Shown piece after piece: positions 32,253-41,030 of a DNA stretch of 64,000 nt. A program made the translations under genes and the position numbers. The stretch comes from Tengunoibacter tsumagoiensis (lineage in GTDB: Bacteria; Chloroflexota; Ktedonobacteria; Ktedonobacterales; Ktedonobacteraceae), in NCBI RefSeq assembly GCF_003967535.1, contig NZ_BIFR01000001.1, positions 2,169,001 to 2,233,000 on the forward strand, given 5' to 3'. How positions within the stretch are numbered: the first letter of the stretch is position 1; each line of letters starts with the position of its first letter. The notes below the pieces were generated by a model. That model was not told the origin of the DNA and did no database searches. It was given only the letters and a program-made list of their open reading frames with translations.

Positions 32253-34661
32253 ATGGCAATATCAATCCGAGATAATTTCTCTCCCTCTATTCAGGAGCCA
32301 CGTAGCCCTCTGGTTCGCAATGAAGTTGGTCATCCCAGCTTTACTGTCACCATCGATGGCAAGGTCATGCAGGCCTATGAGGGCCAGACGATCTTGAGCG
32401 TGGCGATTGATAACGGGATTAGCGATATCCCCAATCTGTGTAATGATGAAAAGCTAGAGCCAACCTCGGCCTGTCGTATGTGCCTGGTGCATATCGAAGG
32501 TGCCGAGCGTCCTCTGCCTTCCTGTAATACACCGGCTGAGCCAGGCATGGTGGTGACGACGAACTCTGATGAGCTTTTCCATATTCGTCGTACCAATCTG
32601 GAGATGATGCTCTCCGATCACAATGCCTATTGTCAGCCTCCCTGTCAGGTCGATTGCCCAACGCATATCGATATCCCTGGCTATCTAGAATTAATTGCGC
32701 AGGGCGAGATGACTGAGGCTGCCCGCTTAGTTAAAGAGGTGCTGCCTTTCCCATTTATTCTGGGTCTGACCTGTCCAGCCCCCTGTCAGAAGGCCTGCCG
32801 TCGTACGCTGGTGGACGAAGAGATCGCCATCTGCCGTATGCATGGTCATGCTGCTGAGTATTCGCTGCTCGATCCTCCGGTTCCCTATGTGAAGGATGCT
32901 CCAACAGGTAAGCGCGTCGCGATTGTTGGTGGCGGCCCTGCTGGTATGACCTGTGCGTTCTACCTGTCACTGCGTGGACATTACTGTAAAATTTTTGACA
33001 TGCAGCCTCAGATTGGTGGCATGTTGCGCTATGGCATTCCTGAATATCGCTTGCAGAAGGATATGATGGATCGTGAGATCAATCAGTTGACCCAACTGGG
33101 TGTTGATATTCATACCAATGTCAAGCTGGGCGAAGACTTTACGATTGATGATCTCTTTGCCAGTGGCTTCGATGCCGTCTACCTTTCGATTGGTTGTTGG
33201 ACCAGTAATAAGATGCGAATCCCCGGCGAGGATGCTGAAGGCGTAGTGAACGCGATTAAGTTCCTCGGCGAAAAGGTTGAAGGCAAGCCAGTGCCGGTGG
33301 ATGATACGAAGGAAGTCATTGTCGTTGGCGGTGGTTTCACTGCATTCGACTGTACACGTACTTCGCTCCGCCTGGGTGCGAAAGTTCATACTTCTTACTA
33401 TCGTACTCGTAGCGATATGGGTGCTACGATGGAAGAGGTTGAGGATGGTGAGGCCGAAGGAACCGATCTCCAATTGCGCATTGCTCAGCAACGTGTTGTG
33501 GTTGAGAATGGCAAGGTTGTCGGTGTTGAGTATCAGCGCACCAAGCAGGGTGAGCCAGATGCCAGCGGTCGTCGTCGTCCGGTGCCGATCCCTGGTTCTG
33601 AGTTTATTATCAAGTGCGATACGGTTATTCCAGCCATTGGTCAGGCGGTTGATACCAGCGTCCTGGATGAGACCTCTGGCGTGAAGTGGTCGAAGTGGAA
33701 GACAGTTCAGACCAATCCTCACAACTTTATGACTGATCGCAAGGGTGTCTTCTCTGGTGGTGACTGTCAGATGGGCGCGAAGACGATCATTGAGTGTGTG
33801 GCTCAAGGTAAGCTCGGCTCTCGCTCGATTCACTCCTACCTGATGGGCGAGGATATGAACGAGGTGGCTCGCCGTCTGGAACTGGAAGAGCGTCGTCCCG
33901 ACCTCTTTGATATCGTGCCGTATAAGCCGGTCGAGCCTAAAGTAAAGATGCCGATGCTGCCGTATGAAGAGCGCCATCGTAATTTCAGCATCATCGAGAT
34001 GGGCTATCTCAAAGAGCAGGCTGAGCGCGAGGCTTCTCGCTGCTTACAGTGCGCCTGTCCTGCGGCTGGTCAATGCGATCTCCAGAAGTATAGTATTGAG
34101 CATGGTCTGGCCGACAACCGCTTCCATGATGGAGAGGCTCGTGACTATCATGACTATGATACGGATCTGTCGCACAGCTTTATTCTGCGCGATCCCAACA
34201 AGTGTATTAACTGTACACAGTGTGTCCGCGTCTGTCATGATGTGATTGGTCCTGACTGCTATGGTATGTTTGGTAAGGGCTTTGATACGATTGTATCGAC
34301 TCCTTTCAACGTCAGCCTGCATGATACGGACTGTGTCTCCTGCGGTGCCTGTGTTCAGGTCTGCCCGACTGGATCACTGATGATGGCTGAGCGCAAACTG
34401 GCCCGTTACGCCTTCGCACTGGATCGTTGTATCTTCTGCGGCGACTGTGTCGAGGTCTGCCCTCACGGTGCTCTGGGCGAGACGCCAAACTTTGAGCTCT
34501 CCTTCTTCAATCGCTTTGGCGATGATGTGACGCTGGAGAAGAACGATCTGGCTAATGCTCCAGATTACCTGGTGCGTCAGCGCCTGCCACGCGGCAAGAA
34601 GGACCTTCCGGTCATGAGCCCGCTGGTTCGCCCGCTGCCAGCTCGCAGTATCCGCGACTAA
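32253..34661 (+). CDS. [2Fe-2S]/GltD-like FAD-NAD(P)/multi-[4Fe-4S] oxidoreductase
   Basis: An 802-residue modular redox protein. 30-110: NuoG-type [2Fe-2S] domain (C63, C74, C77, C91). 125-200: GltD-type cysteine region (CQPPCQVDCPTHIDIPGYL, CPAPCQKAC). 218-600: GltD/NfnB-like core with FAD site KRVAIVGGGPAGM and NAD(P) site EVIVVGGGFTAFDC. 600-725: NuoG-like CLQCACPAAGQCDLQ, then KCINCTQCVRVC and DCVSCGACVQVCP. From about 725: RCIFCGDCVEVCPHGAL followed by a tail resembling the C-terminal half of NuoI. It probably exchanges electrons between NAD(P)H and ferredoxin through the other three subunits. It resembles the GltD-type subunit of bifurcating transhydrogenases. Confidence 0.85.
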   Translation: MAISIRDNFSPSIQEPRSPLVRNEVGHPSFTVTIDGKVMQAYEGQTILSVAIDNGISDIPNLCNDEKLEPTSACRMCLVHIEGAERPLPSCNTPAEPGMVVTTNSDELFHIRRTNLEMMLSDHNAYCQPPCQVDCPTHIDIPGYLELIAQGEMTEAARLVKEVLPFPFILGLTCPAPCQKACRRTLVDEEIAICRMHGHAAEYSLLDPPVPYVKDAPTGKRVAIVGGGPAGMTCAFYLSLRGHYCKIFDMQPQIGGMLRYGIPEYRLQKDMMDREINQLTQLGVDIHTNVKLGEDFTIDDLFASGFDAVYLSIGCWTSNKMRIPGEDAEGVVNAIKFLGEKVEGKPVPVDDTKEVIVVGGGFTAFDCTRTSLRLGAKVHTSYYRTRSDMGATMEEVEDGEAEGTDLQLRIAQQRVVVENGKVVGVEYQRTKQGEPDASGRRRPVPIPGSEFIIKCDTVIPAIGQAVDTSVLDETSGVKWSKWKTVQTNPHNFMTDRKGVFSGGDCQMGAKTIIECVAQGKLGSRSIHSYLMGEDMNEVARRLELEERRPDLFDIVPYKPVEPKVKMPMLPYEERHRNFSIIEMGYLKEQAEREASRCLQCACPAAGQCDLQKYSIEHGLADNRFHDGEARDYHDYDTDLSHSFILRDPNKCINCTQCVRVCHDVIGPDCYGMFGKGFDTIVSTPFNVSLHDTDCVSCGACVQVCPTGSLMMAERKLARYAFALDRCIFCGDCVEVCPHGALGETPNFELSFFNRFGDDVTLEKNDLANAPDYLVRQRLPRGKKDLPVMSPLVRPLPARSIRD

Positions 34662-34681
34662 TTCTGTTCGTTCAAGTAGGT

Positions 34682-34719
34682 AGGGGGCCCCGCTTTGTTT
34701 CATGCAAGCGGGGCCCTCT
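34682..34719 (+). terminator. Rho-independent-type terminator of the redox operon
   Basis: A GC-rich stem of 11 perfect pairs (GGGCCCCGCTT/AAGCGGGGCCC), extendable by three pairs, with a 10-base loop, 20 bases after the stop. Followed by a short T-rich stretch. Confidence 0.85.
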
Positions 34720-35116
34720 TTAGCTTCTGCCTCTGATTGGCGAGTTGAAGCTGCATGAGCATCTCCTCTCTCGTGTAGAACGTACTCCTACAACATTGGT
34801 ACAAAATTGTGGGCAATCAATGCCTCTCTGCTCTGTCCCTTCCTTGCATTCTGAAACGTAAGGAAGAAGTAGAACGTGTCTACTACGACGTAAAAGCAAC
34901 GTATCCACTCGCCTCTATCATCTGGTCTTAGGTATATGTGCTCGTGCATAGCGAAGGCGAGATGATAGAGGCCACAGGAAGCCCCGATAGATTGTGAAAA
35001 TCCGCTCCTTATTCGTTTATAGCAGTAGGAACTTATGGGGCTTTTTTCAGTTCTTTTCAGCTATGTGCATTCGCGTCAACGAGAGACGACAAGGAATGCG
35101 GATTTGGAGTTGTTGA
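34720..35116. other. Intergenic region upstream of DUF4126 gene
   Basis: About 400 bases without a credible gene. It contains a perfect 13-bp inverted repeat (34911-34923 with 34960-34972, arm GCCTCTATCATCT) around a 36-base loop, possibly a leader structure or regulator site. A TGGAG at 35105-35109 serves the next gene. Confidence 0.5.
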
Positions 35117-35740
35117 ATGGATTTTGGTACCTCCTCTGGCCTGGCATTTATCTCAGGGATAAACGCGTATCTGCCATTGCTTTCGTTGGCTCTGGCCGCA
35201 GATCTCTGGCCGGATCGCTTTAAACTCAATCCGGACTTTTCCATTCTGGGTTCGCCATGGGTGATTGCCATTTTAGCTATTCTCACGCTGGCCGATCTCC
35301 TGGCAGACAAGATTCCAGGTGTTGATCATGTCTGGGATCTCATTCATACCGTATTGCGTCCAGCCGCAGGTGCAATTGTTTCGGCTGCCGCTGATCCGCA
35401 TGCGACAGGCGCCTGGATGCCCGTCCTGTTAGCCGTAGGGGCTGGTCTGGCGACAACGACCCATATCACGAAATCCGCGACGCGTGTGACCTCCACTGTC
35501 ACCACGGCGGGTTGTGGAAATATTGTGTTAAGTATTATTGAAGATATTGTGGCGGTGATTGGTGTCTTCCTGGCCTTGTTGGCCCCCTATATTATGGTTG
35601 GTGTCGTCATACTATTCGTCCTCACCTTTGCCTTGCTGCTGCCACGCTTCATTCGAATTTTTAAGCGGCGCAAGCAGCGTAAGCTGGCTGTAAATCAGCA
35701 GCCGCCCACCTCATTGGGAGGTTATCCACAGAGGTGGTGA
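35117..35740 (+). CDS. DUF4126 membrane protein
   Basis: A 207-residue membrane protein with four to five hydrophobic segments. Family features: SGINAYLPLLSLALAADLWP at the start, DKIPGVDHVWDLIHTVLRPAAG, and GAGLATTTHITKSATR. The C-terminus is basic and cytoplasmic (FKRRKQRK). The function of DUF4126 is unknown. A TGGAG seven bases upstream supports the ATG. Confidence 0.85.
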   Translation: MDFGTSSGLAFISGINAYLPLLSLALAADLWPDRFKLNPDFSILGSPWVIAILAILTLADLLADKIPGVDHVWDLIHTVLRPAAGAIVSAAADPHATGAWMPVLLAVGAGLATTTHITKSATRVTSTVTTAGCGNIVLSIIEDIVAVIGVFLALLAPYIMVGVVILFVLTFALLLPRFIRIFKRRKQRKLAVNQQPPTSLGGYPQRW

Positions 35741-35850
35741 TAAGGCGTCTTGTCAGGCGTAAGCAGAAAGTGCTACACTCTTGCTAGTAGAAAGTAGGCC
35801 AATTGGCATGCTCTCTTGATTCATTATGTCTTATAAGGTTGGTTTGAGAG

Positions 35851-36852
35851 ATGGAAAAAGCAACATCAATTGCAGAAATGCAAAAATTTCATTTTGGCAG
35901 TAAAGTTTTTTGTGCCGATGGTGAGGAAGCGATAGTAACGCATGTAGGATTTAATTCTGCATCTCGTCGCGTGACCTATATCGGAGTTAAAACTGGTCGT
36001 TTCTGGGGCAAGACGGTCTTTGTTCCCTTAACTATCCTGGTGGATGCTGCTGCGAGCGGTGTTCATCTTAGTTTGACCCATGATCAACTGGTTGCTAGCA
36101 GTACAGACGTTCCAGCGGCGGCAATTATTGATCAACGCAGCACCGTACAGAACACAGCTACGGCGGCGAAGGGAACAGTCAAAGTGATTGCGATCCATCC
36201 AAAGACGGGCGAACTGGCCTATCTTATCGTACGGAATCTGCGTCCTACTATGGATCTCCTCATTTCTGAGGAATTTGTCACAGGTGTGAGTGCTGACCAG
36301 ATTACTATTAATGTGCCAGAGGCAACTTTGCAGACGTTACCTCCTTACCGCTCGGATGAAGAATTACAGCGCGAGATTGAAGATATTTTGTTTGACCTGG
36401 CTCCCCTTCATATCGATTTCCCTGGTATGACTACGCGCGTATTGGATGGTGTACTATACCTGGATGGCAACATTTCGAGCTCGTTGCGCGGCGATATGGT
36501 GCAAAGTCAGGTGATGGGGGTTCAGGGATTATTGGAGGTCAAGAATAATCTCGTGGGCGATGATATGCTTGCGGCTGATCTGGCAGAGGCGTTAGGACGT
36601 GATGAGCGCACCCGAGACCTGCCAATTGGTGTCTATCCACGTCTGGGAAACGTTCGTTTGAGTGGAGCAGTTCATAATGCCCAGCAGAAAGCTGCGGCAA
36701 CTGAGATTGCTGAGAACTTCCCCAATGTTCGTAGCGTGAACAATGATCTGGTTATCAATGCGAAGACCGACCTTTTGGGAGTCATGTCCGCTCCTGCTGG
36801 AGGCGACTCAGAAGATATCATTCCTGGTACCTATACACGTCATACAAAATAA
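35851..36852 (+). CDS. BON-domain protein
   Basis: A 333-residue soluble protein. The N-terminal half (about 10-165) has two PRC-barrel-like beta units (GSKVFCADGEEAIVTHVGF; TVKVIAIHPKTGELAYLIVRN). The C-terminal half has two BON modules: about 175-240 (LHIDFPGMTTRVLDGVLYLDGNISSS, ... VQGLLEVKNNLV) and 245-310 (GVYPRLGNVRLSGAVHNAQQ, ... NVRSVNNDLVIN). BON domains bind phospholipid or other ligands. There is no signal peptide, so it is probably cytoplasmic. A similar PRC+BON plan is frequent in Chloroflexota, to my knowledge without known function. Confidence 0.75.
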   Translation: MEKATSIAEMQKFHFGSKVFCADGEEAIVTHVGFNSASRRVTYIGVKTGRFWGKTVFVPLTILVDAAASGVHLSLTHDQLVASSTDVPAAAIIDQRSTVQNTATAAKGTVKVIAIHPKTGELAYLIVRNLRPTMDLLISEEFVTGVSADQITINVPEATLQTLPPYRSDEELQREIEDILFDLAPLHIDFPGMTTRVLDGVLYLDGNISSSLRGDMVQSQVMGVQGLLEVKNNLVGDDMLAADLAEALGRDERTRDLPIGVYPRLGNVRLSGAVHNAQQKAAATEIAENFPNVRSVNNDLVINAKTDLLGVMSAPAGGDSEDIIPGTYTRHTK

Positions 36853-36915
36853 ACTTTGAAAGAAACATGAGCCCTGTATCATTCAAGGATGCAGGGCTCA
36901 TGTTTCTTTCAAAGT
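36853..36915. terminator. Long perfect hairpin after BON-domain gene
   Basis: A perfect 24-bp inverted repeat (36853-36876 with 36892-36915) with a 15-base loop, starting at the stop codon of the gene. It should end transcription or protect the mRNA 3' end, although no clean U-tract follows. Confidence 0.7.
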
Positions 36916-37003
36916 GGTTTCAGAGTGGTTTCAAAGTGGTTTCAAAGTAGACGTTCCTGAAAGGGTTTCACCACCCTGTATGAAACCTGTATTTTGAGAA
37001 GAG
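36913..37003. repeat. Short tandem GTGGTTTCAAA repeats and a dispersed-repeat copy
   Basis: Three near-identical 11-12-bp units (GTGGTTTCAGA/GTGGTTTCAAA, about 36914-36950) are followed at 36955-37003 by a sequence resembling the 56-bp tandem repeats at 40884-40995 (shared TGAAAGGG, TTCACCA and the ending GAGAAGAG/CAGAAGAG). The remaining 37004-37217 has no gene; a small AACGAT/ATCGTT pair lies near 37122-37147. Confidence 0.65.
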
Positions 37004-37217
37004 TCCCACAGATCACCTCTTTGGAGGCCATTTTACCTTTTTTTGCATAAAGCAAAAGAAGTGATATAGTATTAAAAGGACCTCCTACCTGAACAGTAAT
37101 CATGCCATCATCCCGTAAAAAACGATCTATTTGTAGAAGAATCGTTTACATTGGAAATCTCTAAGATCTACCTCTAGTGTCCTGCTGGCTGGACTGAAGC
37201 CAGGGCAAAGCAGCATA

Positions 37218-38678
37218 ATGGAAAAATTTGAGCATATTCCCTCTTTGAATGGTAGACTGGCAGGCTCTCATGGAGACGCTGTGTTTCAAGATCTTTCGAT
37301 AGCTATGCCGATTTTGCGTGTAGAGGTGGTATCGGCCGCTTTGAGAAGTCTCTGGCATGAGCTAGAGCTGGAGGGTGAGCCCCTCATCTTTATTCCGCCC
37401 GTCCATGGCCGTATGTACACAGAGCATCATCCTACCTTGTTACATCTCTTGATCGAGGAAGGTCAGAAAGGGCAACGCGAGCGTTCTGGTCAATTGGCTG
37501 CCTGGGAACGGTTGGAGGCGCCAGCGGCTGCTCATGGTATTGGAGCGACGGAAGAGGCCAATTTTCTCTATAAAGCCAATTTCCTGCGGGAAGCAGAGCC
37601 AGGAGATCGTGGAACGGTGCCCGCTACAGCGATGGGCTGGCTTAAACAGGACTTTGTCGCTGGTTGGAGCGCTCTTTCGGTCTACTTTTATGATCCTAAT
37701 GAAAGCGATCAGTCGCGGCGTCTGGTGGCACTTCCTCCAGGACGTCAAGATGACTGGCTGGCCTTTATTGAGCTTCTGGACAATCTGCATACAGAGATTG
37801 CCAGCCGTGAGCGCCATGGTCGCATCGAGATTATCGGCGGAAGCGATGACCTGATAGAGGTGATTGAACGAACCACCTTTGATGATGTTGTCTTGCCAGA
37901 GGCCACACTGGCTCAGGTGGTAGCTCAGCGCCGCATCTTTGATCCTAAAATGTTAAGCCGGTATGCATCATTGCGTGTGCCACGTCTGCGGAAAGTCTTG
38001 CTGATCGGCCCGCCTGGGACGGGGAAGACGACGCTCTTAAAGGCTGAGGGGGCTCATCATGTGAAACAGGGCGGCCTGGTGTTTTACGTGTGTGCGCCAC
38101 CAAAGAATCAGAGTGCAACGTCGTGGCAGCAACTCTCGTACGCACTTCGCAGCTCAGCCGAAAGTAATCTACCAACACTGGTCTTAGTAGAAGATTTCGA
38201 GATGTTTGTCTCCGATCCCCATGAGCTTCAGATGGTATTGAATACCCTTGATGGAGTGGCGACCCCTGATAATCCGGCAGGCACGTTATTACTGGCGACC
38301 AGCAATGATCCTGAAAAGATCGATCATCGCATTCGTGATCGGCCAGGACGCGTTGACGTCCTGATTGAGATTGGACCAGTTGAGGATGTTGAACTGGCAG
38401 TGAGGTTCTTACAACATTTTCTGGGCTCGACCTATCAAGAAGAAGAGCATGCCTCGGTGGCCCCTCTGCTGGTAGGGCAGCCAGGCAGTCATTTCCGCGA
38501 AGTCTGTATTGCCGGGGCAATGCGTGCGCTCGATCAAGATCGCGATGAGATTCAGCGCGATGATCTGCTCTGGGCCCATGAGATTATCCTGAATGGTCGT
38601 GCGCTGGCCACACAGACAGATCGCTTCCTTCCTCCCTCAGTGCGCAAGCGTGCAGGGTTCTTTGGAAAAAAACCGTAG
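37218..38678 (+). CDS. AAA-family ATPase
   Basis: A 486-residue protein with an N-terminal alpha/beta domain of about 215 residues that I do not recognise and a C-terminal classical AAA module. Walker A LLIGPPGTGKTTLLK (about 257-271), Walker B LVLVEDFEMF, sensor 1 LLLATSNDPEKID, arginine finger RIRDRPGRVDV and a helical lid follow. All ATPase residues look intact, in contrast to the AAA-like genes at 57005-59814. It resembles BCS1/CDC48-like AAA proteins of uncharacterised function. The ribosome binding site is weak. Confidence 0.85.
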   Translation: MEKFEHIPSLNGRLAGSHGDAVFQDLSIAMPILRVEVVSAALRSLWHELELEGEPLIFIPPVHGRMYTEHHPTLLHLLIEEGQKGQRERSGQLAAWERLEAPAAAHGIGATEEANFLYKANFLREAEPGDRGTVPATAMGWLKQDFVAGWSALSVYFYDPNESDQSRRLVALPPGRQDDWLAFIELLDNLHTEIASRERHGRIEIIGGSDDLIEVIERTTFDDVVLPEATLAQVVAQRRIFDPKMLSRYASLRVPRLRKVLLIGPPGTGKTTLLKAEGAHHVKQGGLVFYVCAPPKNQSATSWQQLSYALRSSAESNLPTLVLVEDFEMFVSDPHELQMVLNTLDGVATPDNPAGTLLLATSNDPEKIDHRIRDRPGRVDVLIEIGPVEDVELAVRFLQHFLGSTYQEEEHASVAPLLVGQPGSHFREVCIAGAMRALDQDRDEIQRDDLLWAHEIILNGRALATQTDRFLPPSVRKRAGFFGKKP

Positions 38679-38705
38679 TCTGCGGCTTCTGCTATCGCCG
38701 TTGTC

Positions 38706-38783
38706 ATAGTGGAGGGTTTATACAGGGGCAAGAGAGAGGACGTATCTGTACCCCTCTTGTCCTCTGTATAAAGCCTCCACTAT
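38706..38783. terminator. Bidirectional terminator between convergent genes
   Basis: A long imperfect inverted repeat: outer arms of about 20 bases (ATAGTGGAGG then TTTATACAG, pairing to 38764-38783, one mismatch) continue into GGGGCAAGAG/CTCTTGTCC. It separates the plus-strand AAA gene from the minus-strand PLP enzyme. Confidence 0.7.
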
Positions 38784-38825
38784 CTTCTCTATTCTGCAAT
38801 CCTATCGTTTGGCAAAACGGCTGTT

Positions 38826-40037
38826 TTAATGGTTCAGGGCCTGATCGAGATCCTGAAGGATATCTTCCAGATGTTCTACTCCAACCGACATACGGATACA
38901 ACCTTCAGTAATCCCCATATGTTGAAGTTCAGCAGGGCTTAGCGTGCGATGTGAAGAGATAGCTGGATAGCTGACAAGAGAGAACACATCGCCCAACGAA
39001 GTTACAGGTAAGCACAACTGAAGCGCATTCATAAAATGAAATGCTGCCTCGCGTGTCTGTTCCTTCAACTCAAATGCCAGCAGACCACCAAATGAGCCCA
39101 TAAGTTGTTTAGCGAGCTCATGTTGAGGATGATCCTCCAGCCCAGGATAATGGACGCGTGCAATAGCTGGATGATCTTTAAGGAAACGAGCAACGTGTAA
39201 AGCATTGCTACAATGTCGCTCCATGCGTAACGAGAGCGTACGGAGACCACGAAGGAGCAAGTGAGATTCAAAGGGACTGAGCATTGCGCCCAGGAGGATG
39301 CTATAGCTGCGTAACTGATCGAGCAGCGTATTTTTGGCGCTGATCACCACGCCACCAGTACTATCGCCATGTCCACTAATATACTTCGTTGCACTATGAA
39401 GAACCAGATCGAAGCCATATTCGATTGGTCGTACCAGATACGGTGTACTGAATGTACTATCGACAATCGTTATAGCGCCAACTTCCTGAGCAGCCGCGCT
39501 GATAGCTGCCAGATCAGCCATTTTGGTGAGCGGATTAGAGACCGTTTCCACATAGACGACATCAGGCTGTTCCTCCTGAATGACGGCAATGCCTTCAGGT
39601 GTACAGAGATCAGCCAGAACCAGCTCGGCCCCGATAGGAAGGAAGAGCTTACGGATAATACCAATGGTCGGCCCATAAAGATCCTGCGAGGCCACAATTT
39701 TTGTACCAGTCGTCAGACCAGCCGCTAAAAGAGCAACATGGATAGCGGCCATGCCGGAAGCGCAAGCGACGGCTCCAACCCCTTTTTCGGCCAGCGCCAT
39801 CGTTTCCTCAAAGGCATTGGCATTGGGATTGGCCTGGCGAGCGTATACAAAAGCAGGCTCCCCCTCAGGGGTCTTGCCGCTAAAGGCCTGATCGAGCGCT
39901 TCAACACTGTCATGCAGGTACGTTGTGCTGGCATAAATGGGCTGGACAGTGGGTTTTCCGCTGGCAGGTCCTGTAGAGGAGCTGCGGCCACCATGGACCA
40001 GGATAGTTTCAATATCCCAGGGTTCTTGTGTCGTCAT
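38826..40037 (-). CDS. Cys/Met-metabolism PLP-dependent enzyme (cystathionine gamma-synthase/lyase type)
   Basis: A 403-residue fold-type I PLP enzyme of the trans-sulfuration family. Motifs: YARQANPNANAFEETMALAE, SGMAAIHVALLA, YVETVSNPLTKMADL, and the PLP lysine in VLHSATKYISGHGDSTGG. The C-terminus has the substrate Arg region (ISSHRTLSPAEL, IRMSVGVEHLEDILQDLDQAL). The family includes cystathionine gamma-synthase, gamma- and beta-lyases and methionine gamma-lyase; the exact reaction is not decidable from sequence. GAGAGGA precedes the ATG. Confidence 0.88.
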   Translation of the reverse strand: MTTQEPWDIETILVHGGRSSSTGPASGKPTVQPIYASTTYLHDSVEALDQAFSGKTPEGEPAFVYARQANPNANAFEETMALAEKGVGAVACASGMAAIHVALLAAGLTTGTKIVASQDLYGPTIGIIRKLFLPIGAELVLADLCTPEGIAVIQEEQPDVVYVETVSNPLTKMADLAAISAAAQEVGAITIVDSTFSTPYLVRPIEYGFDLVLHSATKYISGHGDSTGGVVISAKNTLLDQLRSYSILLGAMLSPFESHLLLRGLRTLSLRMERHCSNALHVARFLKDHPAIARVHYPGLEDHPQHELAKQLMGSFGGLLAFELKEQTREAAFHFMNALQLCLPVTSLGDVFSLVSYPAISSHRTLSPAELQHMGITEGCIRMSVGVEHLEDILQDLDQALNH

Positions 40038-40383
40038 AGATATATCCTCTCGTTGGCAAAGTAAAGAATAGAGAGCTGGTGTGTGGGGATCTCCTATGAA
40101 ATAAAGAATTCAGTTAGAGTTGCATCGCGTCTCGCAACCACCTCGCTGATTGATTGAGTAGATGCATAAAAGTTCTCGCTCGATAGACATTGGTGAGAAA
40201 GAAGTCCTTTTAGTATAGGGGAGAGGCTCCATTCTGACAAGTTTTTTTGCAGTGATTGATCGATTGGTAGAAAAAATCTACGGCTTTATCTATCGAAGCC
40301 TTGTCAGGCATGTACAATCTTTCTATACTAGATTGTGAAAGTTGAAGATGGTATATGCTCATAACAGGAAGGATTCCACAGAG
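40038..40383. other. Divergent promoter region (PLP enzyme / NUDIX)
   Basis: About 345 bases. A plus-strand promoter is at 40301-40329. A CTGACAAG/CTTGTCAG inverted pair (about 40235-40242 and 40300-40307) overlaps the -35, and ACAATCT/AGATTGT overlaps the -10. On the minus strand before the PLP gene is a GTTGC-GCAAC hairpin flanked by GAG/CTC; it does not match the T-box or SAM riboswitch cores well enough to call. Confidence 0.45.
40301..40329 (+). promoter_or_regulatory. Sigma-70-type promoter of the NUDIX gene
   Basis: TTGTCA (40301-40306), 17-base spacer, TATACT (40324-40329), expected start near 40336. This supports the downstream ATG at 40384 rather than the upstream TTG of the frame. 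Confidence 0.65.
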
Positions 40384-40848
40384 ATGAAAGAGAAGATAAA
40401 AGGCCTGCTGGCGGGACTGATCTTTCGCTTCATCGCTCTTTGTACATTAGGCCAGATCTCTCCAATTTTGAGTGCCTGTATAATTGTTGAGCATGAAGGA
40501 AAGATCTTGCTTATTAAACGTTCAGATGGTCTGGGCTACACCATACCAGGAGGGATAGTGCGTTATAAAGAGACCGTCGAAGAGTGTGTTATACGCGAGG
40601 CCGAAGAGGAGACTGGCTACCGCATCCAGATCAACGGTCTGGTTGGTATTTATTCAGCAATCGAGCGAGATCCTCGTTTTCGTGCAGTCTCCATTGCCTA
40701 TCGTGGCAGCATCCTGGCGGGCATGGAAAGAGGTTCGAGCGAAGGAGAGACCTGCTGGCGTGAGCCAGAGGCAGTCTTTGGCCAGATGGCTTTTGACTGT
40801 GAGAAGATGCTCAAAGATTATCTGAGTGGGCAACAATGTCTGTCTTAA
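40384..40848 (+). CDS. NUDIX hydrolase
   Basis: A 154-residue protein with a perfect NUDIX box GGIVRYKETVEECVIREAEEETGY (read as G-x5-E-x7-RE-U-x-EE-x-GU). It should hydrolyse a nucleoside diphosphate derivative. The N-terminus (LLAGLIFRFIALCTLGQIS) is hydrophobic and could sit on the membrane. The frame opens at a TTG at 40342, but AGGAAGGA before the ATG at 40384 and the promoter position decide the start. The substrate is unknown. Confidence 0.9.
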   Translation: MKEKIKGLLAGLIFRFIALCTLGQISPILSACIIVEHEGKILLIKRSDGLGYTIPGGIVRYKETVEECVIREAEEETGYRIQINGLVGIYSAIERDPRFRAVSIAYRGSILAGMERGSSEGETCWREPEAVFGQMAFDCEKMLKDYLSGQQCLS

Positions 40849-40883
40849 CAGTAGGAGCAAGGTAAAGTCAACGACAAAGGGAA

Positions 40884-40995
40884 GGAGACTTTCATGAAAG
40901 GGCTTCAGCACCTGGAATGAAAACGTCATTTTCAGGAGAGGAGACTTTCATGAAAGGGCTTCACCATCCAGAATAAAAACGTCATTTTCAGAAGA
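40884..40995. repeat. 56-bp tandem repeat x2
   Basis: Two adjacent 56-bp copies (40884-40939, 40940-40995), about 89% identical, each starting GGAGACTTTCATGAAAGGG and ending with CGTCATTTTCAG plus a few bases. A third, diverged copy is at 36955-37003. No ORF; probably a dispersed repeat family of this genome. Confidence 0.8.
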
Positions 40996-41030
40996 GATCA
41001 CTGAATAGAGACATACGAAGGAGCAATCCG

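Noticed and set aside
32967..33977. 336-codon minus-strand frame opposite the GltD-like protein
   Set aside because: Shadow of a strongly supported gene; no motifs and no start signal.
40038..40200. Possible T-box or SAM riboswitch before the PLP trans-sulfuration enzyme (minus strand)
   Set aside because: There is a GTTGC/GCAAC hairpin flanked by GAG/CTC, but the T-box bulge sequence and the SAM riboswitch core are absent.
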